52,226 nucleotides of DNA, taken from Oxalobacteraceae bacterium (lineage in GTDB: Bacteria > Pseudomonadota > Gammaproteobacteria > Burkholderiales > Burkholderiaceae_D). Shown here in pieces: positions 1 to 8,231 of this stretch; position 1 is the stretch's first letter; each line of letters begins with the position of its first letter. Below the pieces are notes generated by a model. It made no database searches and was not told where the DNA came from. It saw only the letters and a list, made by a program, of their open reading frames with translations. The position numbers and the translations under genes were made by a program. The DNA is taken from the NCBI GenBank assembly GCA_027490255.1, contig JAIXYM010000026.1, positions 1 to 52,226 on the forward strand. The letters run 5' to 3'.

Positions 1-213
1 AAGAGTGCCTATGAAGCGGCGACGATAGGATTTGAGAATGGCAAATTCAGTTTTCTGGAAGTGCTCGATGCTCAACGGACTTTTTTCAGTGCGAAATCCC
101 AGTATCTGACTGCGCTGGCTGCCGTGCATCGTGCAGTGACCGATCTTGAGGGTATTCTCGGTGAGCCGGATGCTGCAGTGTCGCCCAAAACTCCGTCCTC
201 AGATAACAGGTAA
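1..213 (+). CDS. czcC: Outer membrane efflux protein (CzcC/TolC-like), C-terminal fragment
   Basis: The reading frame is open from the first base to TAA at 211-213, giving the last 70 residues of a protein whose start lies outside the window. The fragment contains a helix-rich segment with F-L-E-V-L-D-A-Q-R, a pattern typical of the C-terminal part of outer membrane efflux factors, where the ends of the long coiled coils lie. In this family the protein forms the outer membrane channel of a tripartite pump. The stop codon overlaps the ATG of the following adaptor gene (TAATG), which supports an operon with the adaptor and RND pump. The czcC symbol is inferred from the CzcA-type pump downstream; the fragment alone does not reveal substrate. 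Confidence 0.8.
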   Translation, partial: KSAYEAATIGFENGKFSFLEVLDAQRTFFSAKSQYLTALAAVHRAVTDLEGILGEPDAAVSPKTPSSDNR

Positions 214-1430
214 TGGCCATGAACAAATCAACAAATACTTTGGGTAAGCGCCAGTGGCTGGCCGTCATCCTGATCCTTGCTGTCGGTGGAGTGCTCGCCA
301 CACTGATTCTCACCCAGGACAACAAAACAGTTCGCAAGCAGGATGATGATGGGCCGAGCCCAGCGCAGGTGGAAAGCAAGCCGAAACCACCCCATGAAGC
401 TGCGCATGTCATGATGGATGACGATCAAGTCCGCGCATCAGGGATCGCGATCGCAGCAGCCGGCGCTGTTCAGATTGCATCGGTGGTGCAGTTCCCCGGC
501 GAGGTACAGATCAATGACGATCGAACTGTCCATGTGGTGCCGCGCGTTCCGGGCATTGCCGAGGCTGTGCTGGTAAGTACCGGCCAGACCGTGCGCAAGG
601 GGCAGGCACTGGCGGTGTTTTCGAGTCAGGTCATTTCCGAGCAGCGCAGTGCATTGCAGAGCGCCCAGAAGCGTCAGAGCTTCGCACTCACGGTGTACGA
701 ACGTGAGAAAAAACTATGGGAACAAAAGATAACGGCTGAACAGGATTTTCTGCAGGCGCAAGTTGCGCTGCGTGAGGCAGAGATTGCGGTTGAAAACGCT
801 CAGCAGAAGCTGAATGCGCTGGGCGTTACCGGTGGCAGTGGTACTGGCCTGAATCGTTTTGAGTTGCGGGCGCCGTATGATGGTCTGGTCGTCGAGCGCA
901 ATCTCAGTGTGGGTGAGGCGGTCAAGGAAGACACGCCCATCATGACGATCTCTGATATGTCTGCAGTCTGGGTCGAGGTCAGTATTCCTGCCAAGGATCT
1001 GCCTCTCATGCGCGTCGGTGCAAAGGTGCTGGTGCGCGCCACTGCATTTGATGCGAAGGCAACGGGTACTGTGGCCTTTGTTGGTGCTCTGGTCGGCGAG
1101 CAAACCCGTATGGCCAGAGCGCGTATCGTGCTTGCAAATCCTCAAGGTGTCTGGCGGCCTGGTTTATTCGTGAATGTCGAAGTCAACTCTGCCAACCTGC
1201 AGGTACCGGTGGCCGTAGAGAGCGAGGCTATACAGACACTGGGAAATCGCCAGGTCGTGTTTGTACGTGAAGAAAAGCGGTTCCTGCCGCGCAGCGTGAA
1301 GCTGGGTATCAGTGACGGCAAATACATCGAAGTGCTGGAAGGTCTGCCACCGGGCACGCGTTACGCTGCGCGGGGCAGCTACATCATTAAGTCCGAGCTG
1401 ACCAAACTGACGTCAGAAGAAGGCTACTGA
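213..1430 (+). CDS. czcB: RND efflux periplasmic adaptor subunit (CzcB-like)
   Basis: This 405-residue protein is a membrane fusion protein that links an inner membrane RND pump to the outer membrane channel. An N-terminal hydrophobic anchor (about residues 14-33) is followed by a charged linker, a lipoyl-like barrel-sandwich half (P-G-I-A-E-A-V near residue 110), a coiled-coil hairpin (about 145-205), a second half-motif (A-P-Y-D-G-L-V-V) and a beta-barrel. This is the normal HlyD/CzcB order. The ATG at 213 overlaps the previous stop. A second ATG at 219 has better spacing from an AGG at 208-210 and may be the true start. The gap to the pump gene is 19 bases. Assignment to divalent metal export follows from the neighbouring pump. 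Confidence 0.9.
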   Translation: MAMNKSTNTLGKRQWLAVILILAVGGVLATLILTQDNKTVRKQDDDGPSPAQVESKPKPPHEAAHVMMDDDQVRASGIAIAAAGAVQIASVVQFPGEVQINDDRTVHVVPRVPGIAEAVLVSTGQTVRKGQALAVFSSQVISEQRSALQSAQKRQSFALTVYEREKKLWEQKITAEQDFLQAQVALREAEIAVENAQQKLNALGVTGGSGTGLNRFELRAPYDGLVVERNLSVGEAVKEDTPIMTISDMSAVWVEVSIPAKDLPLMRVGAKVLVRATAFDAKATGTVAFVGALVGEQTRMARARIVLANPQGVWRPGLFVNVEVNSANLQVPVAVESEAIQTLGNRQVVFVREEKRFLPRSVKLGISDGKYIEVLEGLPPGTRYAARGSYIIKSELTKLTSEEGY

Positions 1431-1449
1431 CCTCCACAGGAGCCTTGCC

Positions 1450-4400
1450 ATGTTTGAGAAACTGATTCAATTCGCTATCAACCAGCGCGCGCTGGTGCTG
1501 CTGGCTGCTTTAGGTGTGGCGCTGGCCGGGATGCTGAGTTATCAGCAGTTACCGATTGATGCCGTACCGGACATCACGAATGTTCAGGTGCAGATCAATA
1601 CCGAAGCGCCTGGTTTTTCACCGCTCGAGGCTGAGCAGCGGATTACTTTTCCGATCGAAACCGTGATGGCGGGGCTACCCAATCTACAGCAGACGCGTTC
1701 GTTGTCGCGCTATGGCCTTTCACAAGTGACGGTGATTTTCAAAGAAGGTACCGACATTTATTTCGCGCGCCAGATGGTCAATGAGCGTCTTACTCAGGCG
1801 CGCGACAAACTCCCGCCGGGGATGACACCCACCATGGGGCCGATCGCTACGGGTCTGGGCGAGATTTATCTGTGGACCGTCGAGGCTGACGCGCAAGCCA
1901 AGAAGGCAGATGGCTCGCCTTACACCGATACGGATCTTCGCGAGATACAGGACTGGGTGATCAAGCCGCAATTGCGTAATGTGCTTGGCGTTACCGAGAT
2001 CAATTCGATCGGCGGTTATGTGAAGGAGTATCAGATTGCGCCGAATCCGCAGCGACTGGCTTCACTGGGTGTGTCCATGGAAAATCTGGTCGCTGCCATT
2101 GATCGGAATAATCACAACGCGGGCGCCGGCTATATCGAAAAGCGTGGCGAGCAGTATTTGGTGAGAGCGCCGGGTCAGGTGCGGACATTGGAGGACATTC
2201 GTAACGTCGTGGTCAAGAATGCTGGTGGCATTCCGGTGCGAGTGCGTGATGTAGCTGATGTGGGTATCGGTCAGGAATTGCGAACGGGCGCAGCAACAGC
2301 AAACGGCAAGGAAGTCGTGCTTGGCACCGTGTTCATGCTGATGGGTCAGAATAGCCGTACCGTGTCGCAGGCGGTTGATCTGAAAATGCAGGAAATCAAT
2401 CGTAATCTACCCAAGGGTATTCGCGCAGTAACGGTGTATGACCGAACAGACCTGGTCGACAAGGCAATCGCCACCGTCAAGAAAAATCTGCTTGAGGGTG
2501 CGATCCTGGTGATTGTTGTGCTGTTCGTCTTTTTGGGGAATATGCGCGCAGCGATTATCACTGCTGCCGTGATTCCACTGGCCATGTTGTTCACCTTTAC
2601 TGGCATGGTTCAATATCAGGTCAGCGCCAACCTCATGAGCCTGGGCGCGCTGGACTTTGGCATCATCGTCGATGGTGCTGTCGTCATTGTAGAGAACTGC
2701 ATACGTCGGCTAGCCCATGCGCAATCGCAGCATGGTCGGACGCTGACACGCGAAGAACGCTTCCACGAAGTTTTTGAGGCCGCACGTGAATCGCGCCGGC
2801 CCTTGTTGTACGGGCAGTTCATCATCATGGTGGTGTACCTGCCAATTTTTTCGCTGTCTGGTGTCGAAGGAAAAATGTTCCACCCGATGGCCTTTACTGT
2901 GGTGATGGCGCTGCTAGGCGCAATGATTTTATCGGTGACCTTCGTGCCAGCTGCGGTGGCGATGCTAGTCACTGGCCGAGTACAAGAAAAAGAAATCGCG
3001 CTCATGGTTTGGGTCAAGCGCTGGTATGTGCTGATGTACGACTGGGTGATGCAGGCAAGGGCAGTCGTGCTGACTTTTGCGTTGGTCGCGGCGATACTCG
3101 CCGGCTTGCTGCTTACGCGTATTGGCAGCGAATTCGTACCCAACCTGAATGAGGGTGATCTGGCCGTTCAGACCATACGTGCCCCAGGCGTCAGCTTGAC
3201 ACAAGCGGTAACAATGCAGATGCAGATCGAGACGACCTTGAAAGCGAAATTTCCTGAGATTGAACGCGTCTTCACGCGCATCGGGACCGCCGAGATTGCC
3301 ACCGATCCCATGCCACCGAATCTGTCAGATGGTTACATCATGCTCAAGCCAGTACAAGACTGGCCCGACCCTACTAAAACACGGGATCAGCTGCTGGAGG
3401 AAATTCGAGCGGTGGTCTGGAAGATCCCTGGCAACAACTATGATTTTTCTCAGCCGATTCAGCTGCGCTTCAATGAACTTATTTCGGGCGTGCGCAGTGA
3501 TGTGGCGGTGAAAATTTTTGGTGACGACATGGACCAGTTACACCGACTTGCCGAGGAGACGGCAACGGTCATGCGTCAGGTACCCGGTGCGATCGACGTG
3601 AAAGTTGAGCAGACCACAGGCCTGCCCATGCTGACTATCGACATCGACCGTCAAAAATTGTCGCGCTATGGGCTCACGATGATGGAAGTGCAGGACGTGG
3701 TAGCGGCTGCGATTGGCGGCAGCAGAGCAGGTACGTTGTTTGAGGGCGACCGACGTTTCGATATGGTGGTCCGTTTGCCAGAAAATTTGCGCGGCGATAT
3801 TGAAGCGATGAAAGCTCTGCCCATTTCTTTGCCAGTTCAGGGGAGCACTGGTAATAAAGGCTTCATTCAGCTGGCTGAGGTTGCCACGCTGACGCTGGCG
3901 CCAGGTCCCAATCAGATTAGTCGCGAAAACGGCAAGCGCCGCATTGTTGTTACCTCGAATGTGAGGGATCGTGATATCGGCAGTTTCGTTGATGAAGCTA
4001 GCCAGCGATTGGCTTCAGTGACTTTGCCGACGGGTTACTGGACCCAGTGGGGCGGTACCTTTGAAAATCTTGAGTCCGCCACACAGCGTTTGAAACTGGT
4101 GGTACCCGCTGCACTTTTTATGGTTTTCGTTTTGCTATTTGCCATGTTCGGCAATCTGAAGGACGGCCTGCTGGTCTTTACCGGCATTCCATTTGCGCTG
4201 ACTGGCGGGGTGCTGGCGCTGTGGCTGCGTGACATACCGCTCTCCATTTCTGCCTCCATTGGTTTCATTGCGCTATCGGGCGTCGCGGTGTTGAACGGGT
4301 TGGTCCTGATCTCGTTTATCCGCGGTCTGCAAGAGCAGGGTCTGCCGCTGGCTGAGGCCGTGCGGGAAGGCACCATAACGCGCTTGCGACCAGTGTTGAT

Positions 4401-4599
4401 GACTGCGCTGGTTGCCTCCCTGGGGTTCTTGCCTATGGCGATCGCGACGGGCACAGGCGCCGAGGTGCAGCGGCCATTGGCGACCGTTGTTATTGGCGGT
4501 ATCTTGTCCTCGACCCTGCTGACCTTGCTGGTTTTGCCCCTGTTGTACCGGCTGGTGCATCGTGAATCGGAAGGACCGATGTCTTCAAAACTTGATTAA
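1450..4599 (+). CDS. czcA: Heavy-metal RND efflux pump (CzcA type)
   Basis: At 1049 residues this is a full-length HME-RND inner membrane proton/cation antiporter. The transmembrane helix 4 motif D-F-G-I-I-V-D-G-A-V-V-I-V-E-N places acidic residues at D402, D408 and E415, the same numbers as the proton-relay residues of Cupriavidus CzcA. This signature marks the Czc/Cnr (Zn, Co, Cd, Ni) branch and not the monovalent CusA branch, which lacks the D-F-G pattern. The N terminus has the usual first membrane helix and the P-I-D-A-V-P-D-I-T motif; two large periplasmic segments follow helices 1 and 7. A Shine-Dalgarno-like AGGAG precedes the ATG. The last codons overlap the stop of the convergent gene by four bases. 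No metal-responsive regulator is visible in the window. Confidence 0.93.
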   Translation: MFEKLIQFAINQRALVLLAALGVALAGMLSYQQLPIDAVPDITNVQVQINTEAPGFSPLEAEQRITFPIETVMAGLPNLQQTRSLSRYGLSQVTVIFKEGTDIYFARQMVNERLTQARDKLPPGMTPTMGPIATGLGEIYLWTVEADAQAKKADGSPYTDTDLREIQDWVIKPQLRNVLGVTEINSIGGYVKEYQIAPNPQRLASLGVSMENLVAAIDRNNHNAGAGYIEKRGEQYLVRAPGQVRTLEDIRNVVVKNAGGIPVRVRDVADVGIGQELRTGAATANGKEVVLGTVFMLMGQNSRTVSQAVDLKMQEINRNLPKGIRAVTVYDRTDLVDKAIATVKKNLLEGAILVIVVLFVFLGNMRAAIITAAVIPLAMLFTFTGMVQYQVSANLMSLGALDFGIIVDGAVVIVENCIRRLAHAQSQHGRTLTREERFHEVFEAARESRRPLLYGQFIIMVVYLPIFSLSGVEGKMFHPMAFTVVMALLGAMILSVTFVPAAVAMLVTGRVQEKEIALMVWVKRWYVLMYDWVMQARAVVLTFALVAAILAGLLLTRIGSEFVPNLNEGDLAVQTIRAPGVSLTQAVTMQMQIETTLKAKFPEIERVFTRIGTAEIATDPMPPNLSDGYIMLKPVQDWPDPTKTRDQLLEEIRAVVWKIPGNNYDFSQPIQLRFNELISGVRSDVAVKIFGDDMDQLHRLAEETATVMRQVPGAIDVKVEQTTGLPMLTIDIDRQKLSRYGLTMMEVQDVVAAAIGGSRAGTLFEGDRRFDMVVRLPENLRGDIEAMKALPISLPVQGSTGNKGFIQLAEVATLTLAPGPNQISRENGKRRIVVTSNVRDRDIGSFVDEASQRLASVTLPTGYWTQWGGTFENLESATQRLKLVVPAALFMVFVLLFAMFGNLKDGLLVFTGIPFALTGGVLALWLRDIPLSISASIGFIALSGVAVLNGLVLISFIRGLQEQGLPLAEAVREGTITRLRPVLMTALVASLGFLPMAIATGTGAEVQRPLATVVIGGILSSTLLTLLVLPLLYRLVHRESEGPMSSKLD

Positions 4600-5399
4600 T
4601 CCGACCGCACGATGCGCACACCCACAAATTCATAGCGACTTCCCGGCGCGTAGCGGAAACGAAAAGCGGAGCGCAGGAATTGCCCATGGTTGACCCAGGC
4701 GCCGCCGCGCACGACGCGGAATGCGCAATCCTCGGATTCCCACGCGGAGCCGTCCGTGGGGGCATCTTCATAGTCGATATGCCAGCAATCCTCAGTCCGT
4801 TCCCATACGTTGCCTAGCATGTCGTACAGGCCGAATGGATTGGGTTTTTTAGTCCCCGTCTTGTGCGCTTTGCCGTCTGCGTTATCCCTGAACCAAGCGT
4901 ACTCGGCCAGCCCGGCGAGATTATCTCCAAAATGAAAAATTGATTTGCTACCGGCACGGGCCGCATATTCCCATTCGGCTTCGGTAGGTAGTCGATATTT
5001 TTTGCCGGTTATCTCGCTGAGTTTGTGAGCAAATGCCTTGGCTTCTTCCCAGGTGATATTTTCCACAGGCAGGTCATCGCCTTTATTTTCGCTGGGATTA
5101 CTACCCATAACAAAAATCCACTCTTTCTGAGTGACCTCGCGAATGCCCATAGAAAATGATTTGATACTTACCTCGTGTTGAGGGTATTCCTCAAATTCAC
5201 CTGCTAATTTCAGCTGCTCTTCAGACAGGCCTTCTCTTGTCGCCAGGCGTTTTGTACCCATCAAAAATTTACCTGACGGAATGTTGATCATCTCCGGGCA
5301 TTGCGCGCAGTCCTTGAAAGATTTTTTTGGTTCGGCTTGCGATATTGTGCAGGTGACCAAGGCAACCAGTACTGTCGCGTGTAAGAAAATTCGCATCAT
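4596..5399 (-). CDS. Exported SUMF1/formylglycine-enzyme-like protein without the catalytic cysteines
   Basis: The 267-residue product begins with a hydrophobic signal peptide (about residues 1-22) and then matches the SUMF1/EgtB/PvdO fold. Visible motifs are I-P-S-G-K-F-L-M-G, E-V-T-Q-K-E-W, R-L-P-T-E-A-E-W-E-Y-A-A-R-A-G, G-N-V-W-E and R-G-G-A-W. In true formylglycine-generating enzymes the segment after R-G-G-S/A-W carries a C-H-x-S-Y-C pair; here it reads V-N-H-G-Q-F-L-R-S, with no cysteine, so sulfatase activation is unlikely. Family members of this kind include PvdO-like periplasmic factors and proteins of unknown role. It lies divergently from the PQQ dehydrogenase, with 454 bases between them, and ends in a four-base overlap with czcA. 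The function is not known. Confidence 0.82.
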   Translation of the reverse strand: MMRIFLHATVLVALVTCTISQAEPKKSFKDCAQCPEMINIPSGKFLMGTKRLATREGLSEEQLKLAGEFEEYPQHEVSIKSFSMGIREVTQKEWIFVMGSNPSENKGDDLPVENITWEEAKAFAHKLSEITGKKYRLPTEAEWEYAARAGSKSIFHFGDNLAGLAEYAWFRDNADGKAHKTGTKKPNPFGLYDMLGNVWERTEDCWHIDYEDAPTDGSAWESEDCAFRVVRGGAWVNHGQFLRSAFRFRYAPGSRYEFVGVRIVRSD

Positions 5400-5853
5400 G
5401 GGGGCATATCCTTAAGCAGATCGATGGTCAGTAACCTAGGCAGTGCGAGTCGAAATTCCGTTCGGTTTTGTCGGTTTTCTCGGGTTTCCCGGCTGCCGGC
5501 GGCCTGCCTGACTTTAAATGAATTCTCGGTCAATTGCCGGGCGATTGGCCGGCAATTTTGTTGCGGCACAGTAAATTGGTGCAACGCTTAATCATTTATT
5601 TATTTGCCAAATCGCTGGTTTTAAAGATTAAAACAGCGACATTATCTTATGGTGCGGCGCACATTTTTAGGTGTGTTTTTGTCTATTGTTTCACTCTTAA
5701 TAGAGTCAAAATCTGACTGATCAGTAACAATAAAAACTAATGCATCTGAACGTGGTGCTTTATTTGACTTTTCAAATACACAGGAATAGATTAACGGCAG
5801 CTAGCAGATTTTCTTTATCTCTTAGCTGCTTAAATAATAAAGGGGGGACACCA
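5400..5853. promoter_or_regulatory. Divergent intergenic region with candidate sigma-70 promoter for the PQQ dehydrogenase
   Basis: This 454-base region between the SUMF1-like gene and the PQQ dehydrogenase has no convincing gene. TTGACT at 5764-5769, a 17-base spacer and TAGATT at 5787-5792 form a sigma-70-like promoter about 60 bases before the dehydrogenase ATG. Other structure includes an inverted repeat AATTGCCGG/CCGGCAATT at 5532-5557, an AT-rich imperfect inverted repeat at 5613-5638 (CGCTGGTTTTA against TAAAACAGCG), and the ten-base palindrome ACTGATCAGT at 5716-5725. The last two could be operator sites, but this is inference from symmetry only. Confidence 0.45.
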
Positions 5854-7677
5854 ATGAAGAAGGCCCATAAGTCACCGCTCGCCCTACTGGGAGCGGTTAT
5901 TGCAGGAGCGGTGATGTCTGCCACTCCAGCGATTGCGCAGGACGTGACGACCGAGCGTTTGGTCAACAGCGAAAGAGAGCCCGGCAACTGGCTCAATCAC
6001 CACGGCAATCTCGAGGCACATCGTTTTTCCGGTCTCGATCAAATCAACACCAAGAACGTCAAGAACCTGAAAGTGGCCTTCACCTGGGCCATGGGCGACA
6101 TGCACGGCGGCGGTAAGGAAGTCATTCAGTGGCAATTCGCGGGCCTCGAAGGTACGCCGATTGCTGAAGACGGTTTCCTGTACCTGACGACTGGCTGGGG
6201 TACCGTGACCAAGCTGGACACCCGCGGTGGTGTTCCTCGCATGATCTGGAAGTACAGCCCGAATCCTGATCGCGATTACGCAACGACTGTTGCTTGCTGC
6301 GGCATCAACAACCGTGGTGTCGCTCTGGCTGGCAACATGGTCATTTCGCCCGTCATCGACGGTCGTATCGTTGCGCTGAACAAGACCGATGGTTCGAAGA
6401 TCTGGGAAGTTCAGGTTGCAGATCCAGGCAAAGGCGAAACGATTACCGGTGCACCGCTGATCGTTAAAGACATGGTCGTGACCGGTATGGCTGGCGCTGA
6501 ATACGGCGTTCGCGGCTGGCTCGAGGCGATCAATCTGAAGGACGGCAAGCGTCGCTGGAGAACTTACACGATTCCTGGCCCAGGCGAGCCTGGCCATGAA
6601 ACATGGAAAGACAAGCACGGCGCATGGAAAACCGGTGGCGGCACGACCTGGGTAACTGGTTCGTACGATCCTGAACTGAACCTCATCATCTGGGGTACAG
6701 CGAATCCAGGTCCTGACTGGGACAACGCATATCGTCCTGGTGACAACCTGTGGACCGACTCCACCATCGCGCTGGATGCAGATTCCGGCAAGATCAAGTG
6801 GGGCTTCCAGCACACACCTAACGATCCGTACGACTTTGACTCGATCAACGAAAACACTTTCGTTGACACTCAGGTTAACGGTGCCTTCCGTCGCATGACC
6901 ATCCACTCCAACCGTAACGGTTATGTGTATGCGAATGACCGTAAGACCGGTGAGCCTCTGTGGTGCACCCAGTTCGTCGACAAGCTGAACTGGTCGGGCG
7001 GTCTGGATGCCAAGTGCAAACCAAAGTCATACAACCCGAAGGCGGATGTTCAGACGTACATGAAGGGTACAGCTGCTCAGCGCGGTACTGCGACCAAAGG
7101 TCGTGGCACGGTTGATGGCGTCCTGGAGCCAGGTCACATGGGCGGCAAGAACTGGCCACCTACGACTTACAGCCCACAGACCAACCTGTACTACATCCCA
7201 ACCATCGAGGGTTGCAACAAAGCGTTTGCTGAAGTCACCGTACCTGGTGCACACAAGCCACGTCAGTTGTTCCTGGGCGGTGCACCTTACTCCACGTTCG
7301 AAGATCAAAGTTGCGGCCGTATCACCGGCTCCATCACTGCGATCGACGTGCGTACCGGTCAGGTCTCCAAGAAAACCCGTATGGAGCATCCACAGCTTGG
7401 CGGTCTCCTGACCACAGCTGGCGGTCTGCTGTTCTCGGGTCACGCTGAAGGCGCTGTGGTTGCCTATGACGCGGCTTCCCTGGAAGAACTGTGGCGCTTT
7501 GAGACTGGCTCGGCAATCAATGCTCCACCGATGAGCTTCTCCTCGGATGGCAAGCAGTACGTTGCAATCGAAGTCGGTCTGGGTGGTGCATGGCCGCAGT
7601 GGTTTGTTACTGCGACACCTGAACTCAAAACTCAGGTACCAAGCAACATTCTGTACGTATTCGGCCTGGGTAAGTAA
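5854..7677 (+). CDS. PQQ-dependent alcohol dehydrogenase, lanthanide-type (XoxF/ExaF-like)
   Basis: The 607-residue product is a periplasmic quinoprotein of the methanol/ethanol dehydrogenase family, which oxidises alcohols and passes electrons to cytochrome c. The start at 5854 follows an AGGGGGG ribosome site at 5841-5847 and gives a signal peptide ending A-I-A-Q; a longer in-frame start at 5740 would bury that signal. Adjacent cysteines C148-C149 form the ring-disulfide motif of the family. Probable metal ligands are E216, N284 and D327. D329, two residues after the catalytic aspartate, gives the D-x-D signature of rare-earth enzymes, where calcium enzymes have alanine or serine. The c-type cytochrome gene follows. 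The substrate cannot be read from sequence, and no pqq synthesis genes are in the window. Confidence 0.88.
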   Translation: MKKAHKSPLALLGAVIAGAVMSATPAIAQDVTTERLVNSEREPGNWLNHHGNLEAHRFSGLDQINTKNVKNLKVAFTWAMGDMHGGGKEVIQWQFAGLEGTPIAEDGFLYLTTGWGTVTKLDTRGGVPRMIWKYSPNPDRDYATTVACCGINNRGVALAGNMVISPVIDGRIVALNKTDGSKIWEVQVADPGKGETITGAPLIVKDMVVTGMAGAEYGVRGWLEAINLKDGKRRWRTYTIPGPGEPGHETWKDKHGAWKTGGGTTWVTGSYDPELNLIIWGTANPGPDWDNAYRPGDNLWTDSTIALDADSGKIKWGFQHTPNDPYDFDSINENTFVDTQVNGAFRRMTIHSNRNGYVYANDRKTGEPLWCTQFVDKLNWSGGLDAKCKPKSYNPKADVQTYMKGTAAQRGTATKGRGTVDGVLEPGHMGGKNWPPTTYSPQTNLYYIPTIEGCNKAFAEVTVPGAHKPRQLFLGGAPYSTFEDQSCGRITGSITAIDVRTGQVSKKTRMEHPQLGGLLTTAGGLLFSGHAEGAVVAYDAASLEELWRFETGSAINAPPMSFSSDGKQYVAIEVGLGGAWPQWFVTATPELKTQVPSNILYVFGLGK

Positions 7678-7691
7678 TCTAGGTTGACTGG

Positions 7692-7717
7692 TCGGGCTGG
7701 TGGAAACACCAGCCCGA
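7692..7717 (+). other. Stable intercistronic hairpin with GAAA loop
   Basis: An 11-base perfect stem, TCGGGCTGGTG paired with CACCAGCCCGA, closes on a GAAA tetraloop (7703-7706). It sits 14 bases after the dehydrogenase stop codon. The bases after it (TTGCTTTAAG) do not form a good uridine tract, so it is not a clean intrinsic terminator. A stem of this kind could protect the 3' end of the dehydrogenase message or cause partial termination, giving more dehydrogenase than cytochrome. Confidence 0.7.
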
Positions 7718-7765
7718 TTGCTTTAAGCAAATTCATATATCCCACGAAATACAGAGGTAAAGGTA

Positions 7766-8146
7766 ATGAAACGTTTGACCGCAAACTTTAAAGTCGTGGC
7801 AGTCGCGGCTTTGTCAGCTTGGGTAATGATGGCAGTGGCGCCGTCTGCAATGGCAGAGGAAGATGATCGTCCCAAGAACGTGCCCCGCGGCGGTGGTAAG
7901 GTTGCATTCACACAGTTTTGCACGACCTGCCATATGCCAGATGGACGTGGTGGCCAAAACGAAGGTGGTTATGGCGCCGATCTGCGCAAGACACCGCTGG
8001 ACGTTAATATGGTTGTGCACGTGATTACCAATGGTCGTGCCGGCCGTGGTATGCCCGCATTCAAAGGTCTGATCGATGAAGAAAACATTCGCCTTGTGGC
8101 GGAGTTCATCAAGGAAGATGCGCCCAGAGGTTTGAAGATCAAATAA
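7766..8146 (+). CDS. Periplasmic c-type cytochrome, likely electron acceptor of the PQQ dehydrogenase
   Basis: The 126-residue product has a signal peptide ending S-A-M-A (about residue 30) and one haem-binding motif C52-T-T-C-H56. M96 in R-G-M-P-A-F is the probable second axial ligand. The mature protein of about 95 residues is a small single-domain class I cytochrome. An AGGTAAAGGT ribosome site precedes the ATG. Placement 88 bases after the PQQ dehydrogenase, on the same strand, suggests that it takes electrons from that enzyme, as XoxG or cytochrome c-L type partners do. It is shorter than typical XoxG proteins, so orthology is not claimed. Confidence 0.88.
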   Translation: MKRLTANFKVVAVAALSAWVMMAVAPSAMAEEDDRPKNVPRGGGKVAFTQFCTTCHMPDGRGGQNEGGYGADLRKTPLDVNMVVHVITNGRAGRGMPAFKGLIDEENIRLVAEFIKEDAPRGLKIK

Positions 8147-8174
8147 GCATCCGGCTGTATAGCCAAAATATCCG

Positions 8175-8205
8175 ACTCGCCGCCCGTAGGGCAGGCGAGT
8201 TTTTT
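8175..8205 (+). terminator. Intrinsic terminator after the cytochrome gene
   Basis: The stem ACTCGCC-GCCC pairs with GGGC-A-GGCGAGT around a GTA loop, with one bulged A, and is followed by at least six T residues. It lies 28 bases beyond the cytochrome stop and would end the dehydrogenase-cytochrome transcript before the convergent gene at 8232. Confidence 0.85.
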
Positions 8206-8231
8206 ATTTGCGTGGTGTTATTTTTGTTGCT

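Noticed and set aside
2616..3143. Minus-strand frame opposite czcA
   Set aside because: Low-complexity translation and overlap with a certain gene.
4596..5399. Sulfatase-activating formylglycine enzyme
   Set aside because: The fold fits, but the cysteines needed for catalysis are absent and no sulfatase gene is nearby.
5740..5853. Upstream extension of the PQQ dehydrogenase frame
   Set aside because: It has no ribosome site and would place the signal peptide internally; AGGGGGG marks the start at 5854.
5884..6906. Long minus-strand open frame opposite the PQQ dehydrogenase
   Set aside because: It is antisense to a gene with clear family motifs, shows no recognisable domain and no ribosome site; it is a codon-bias shadow.
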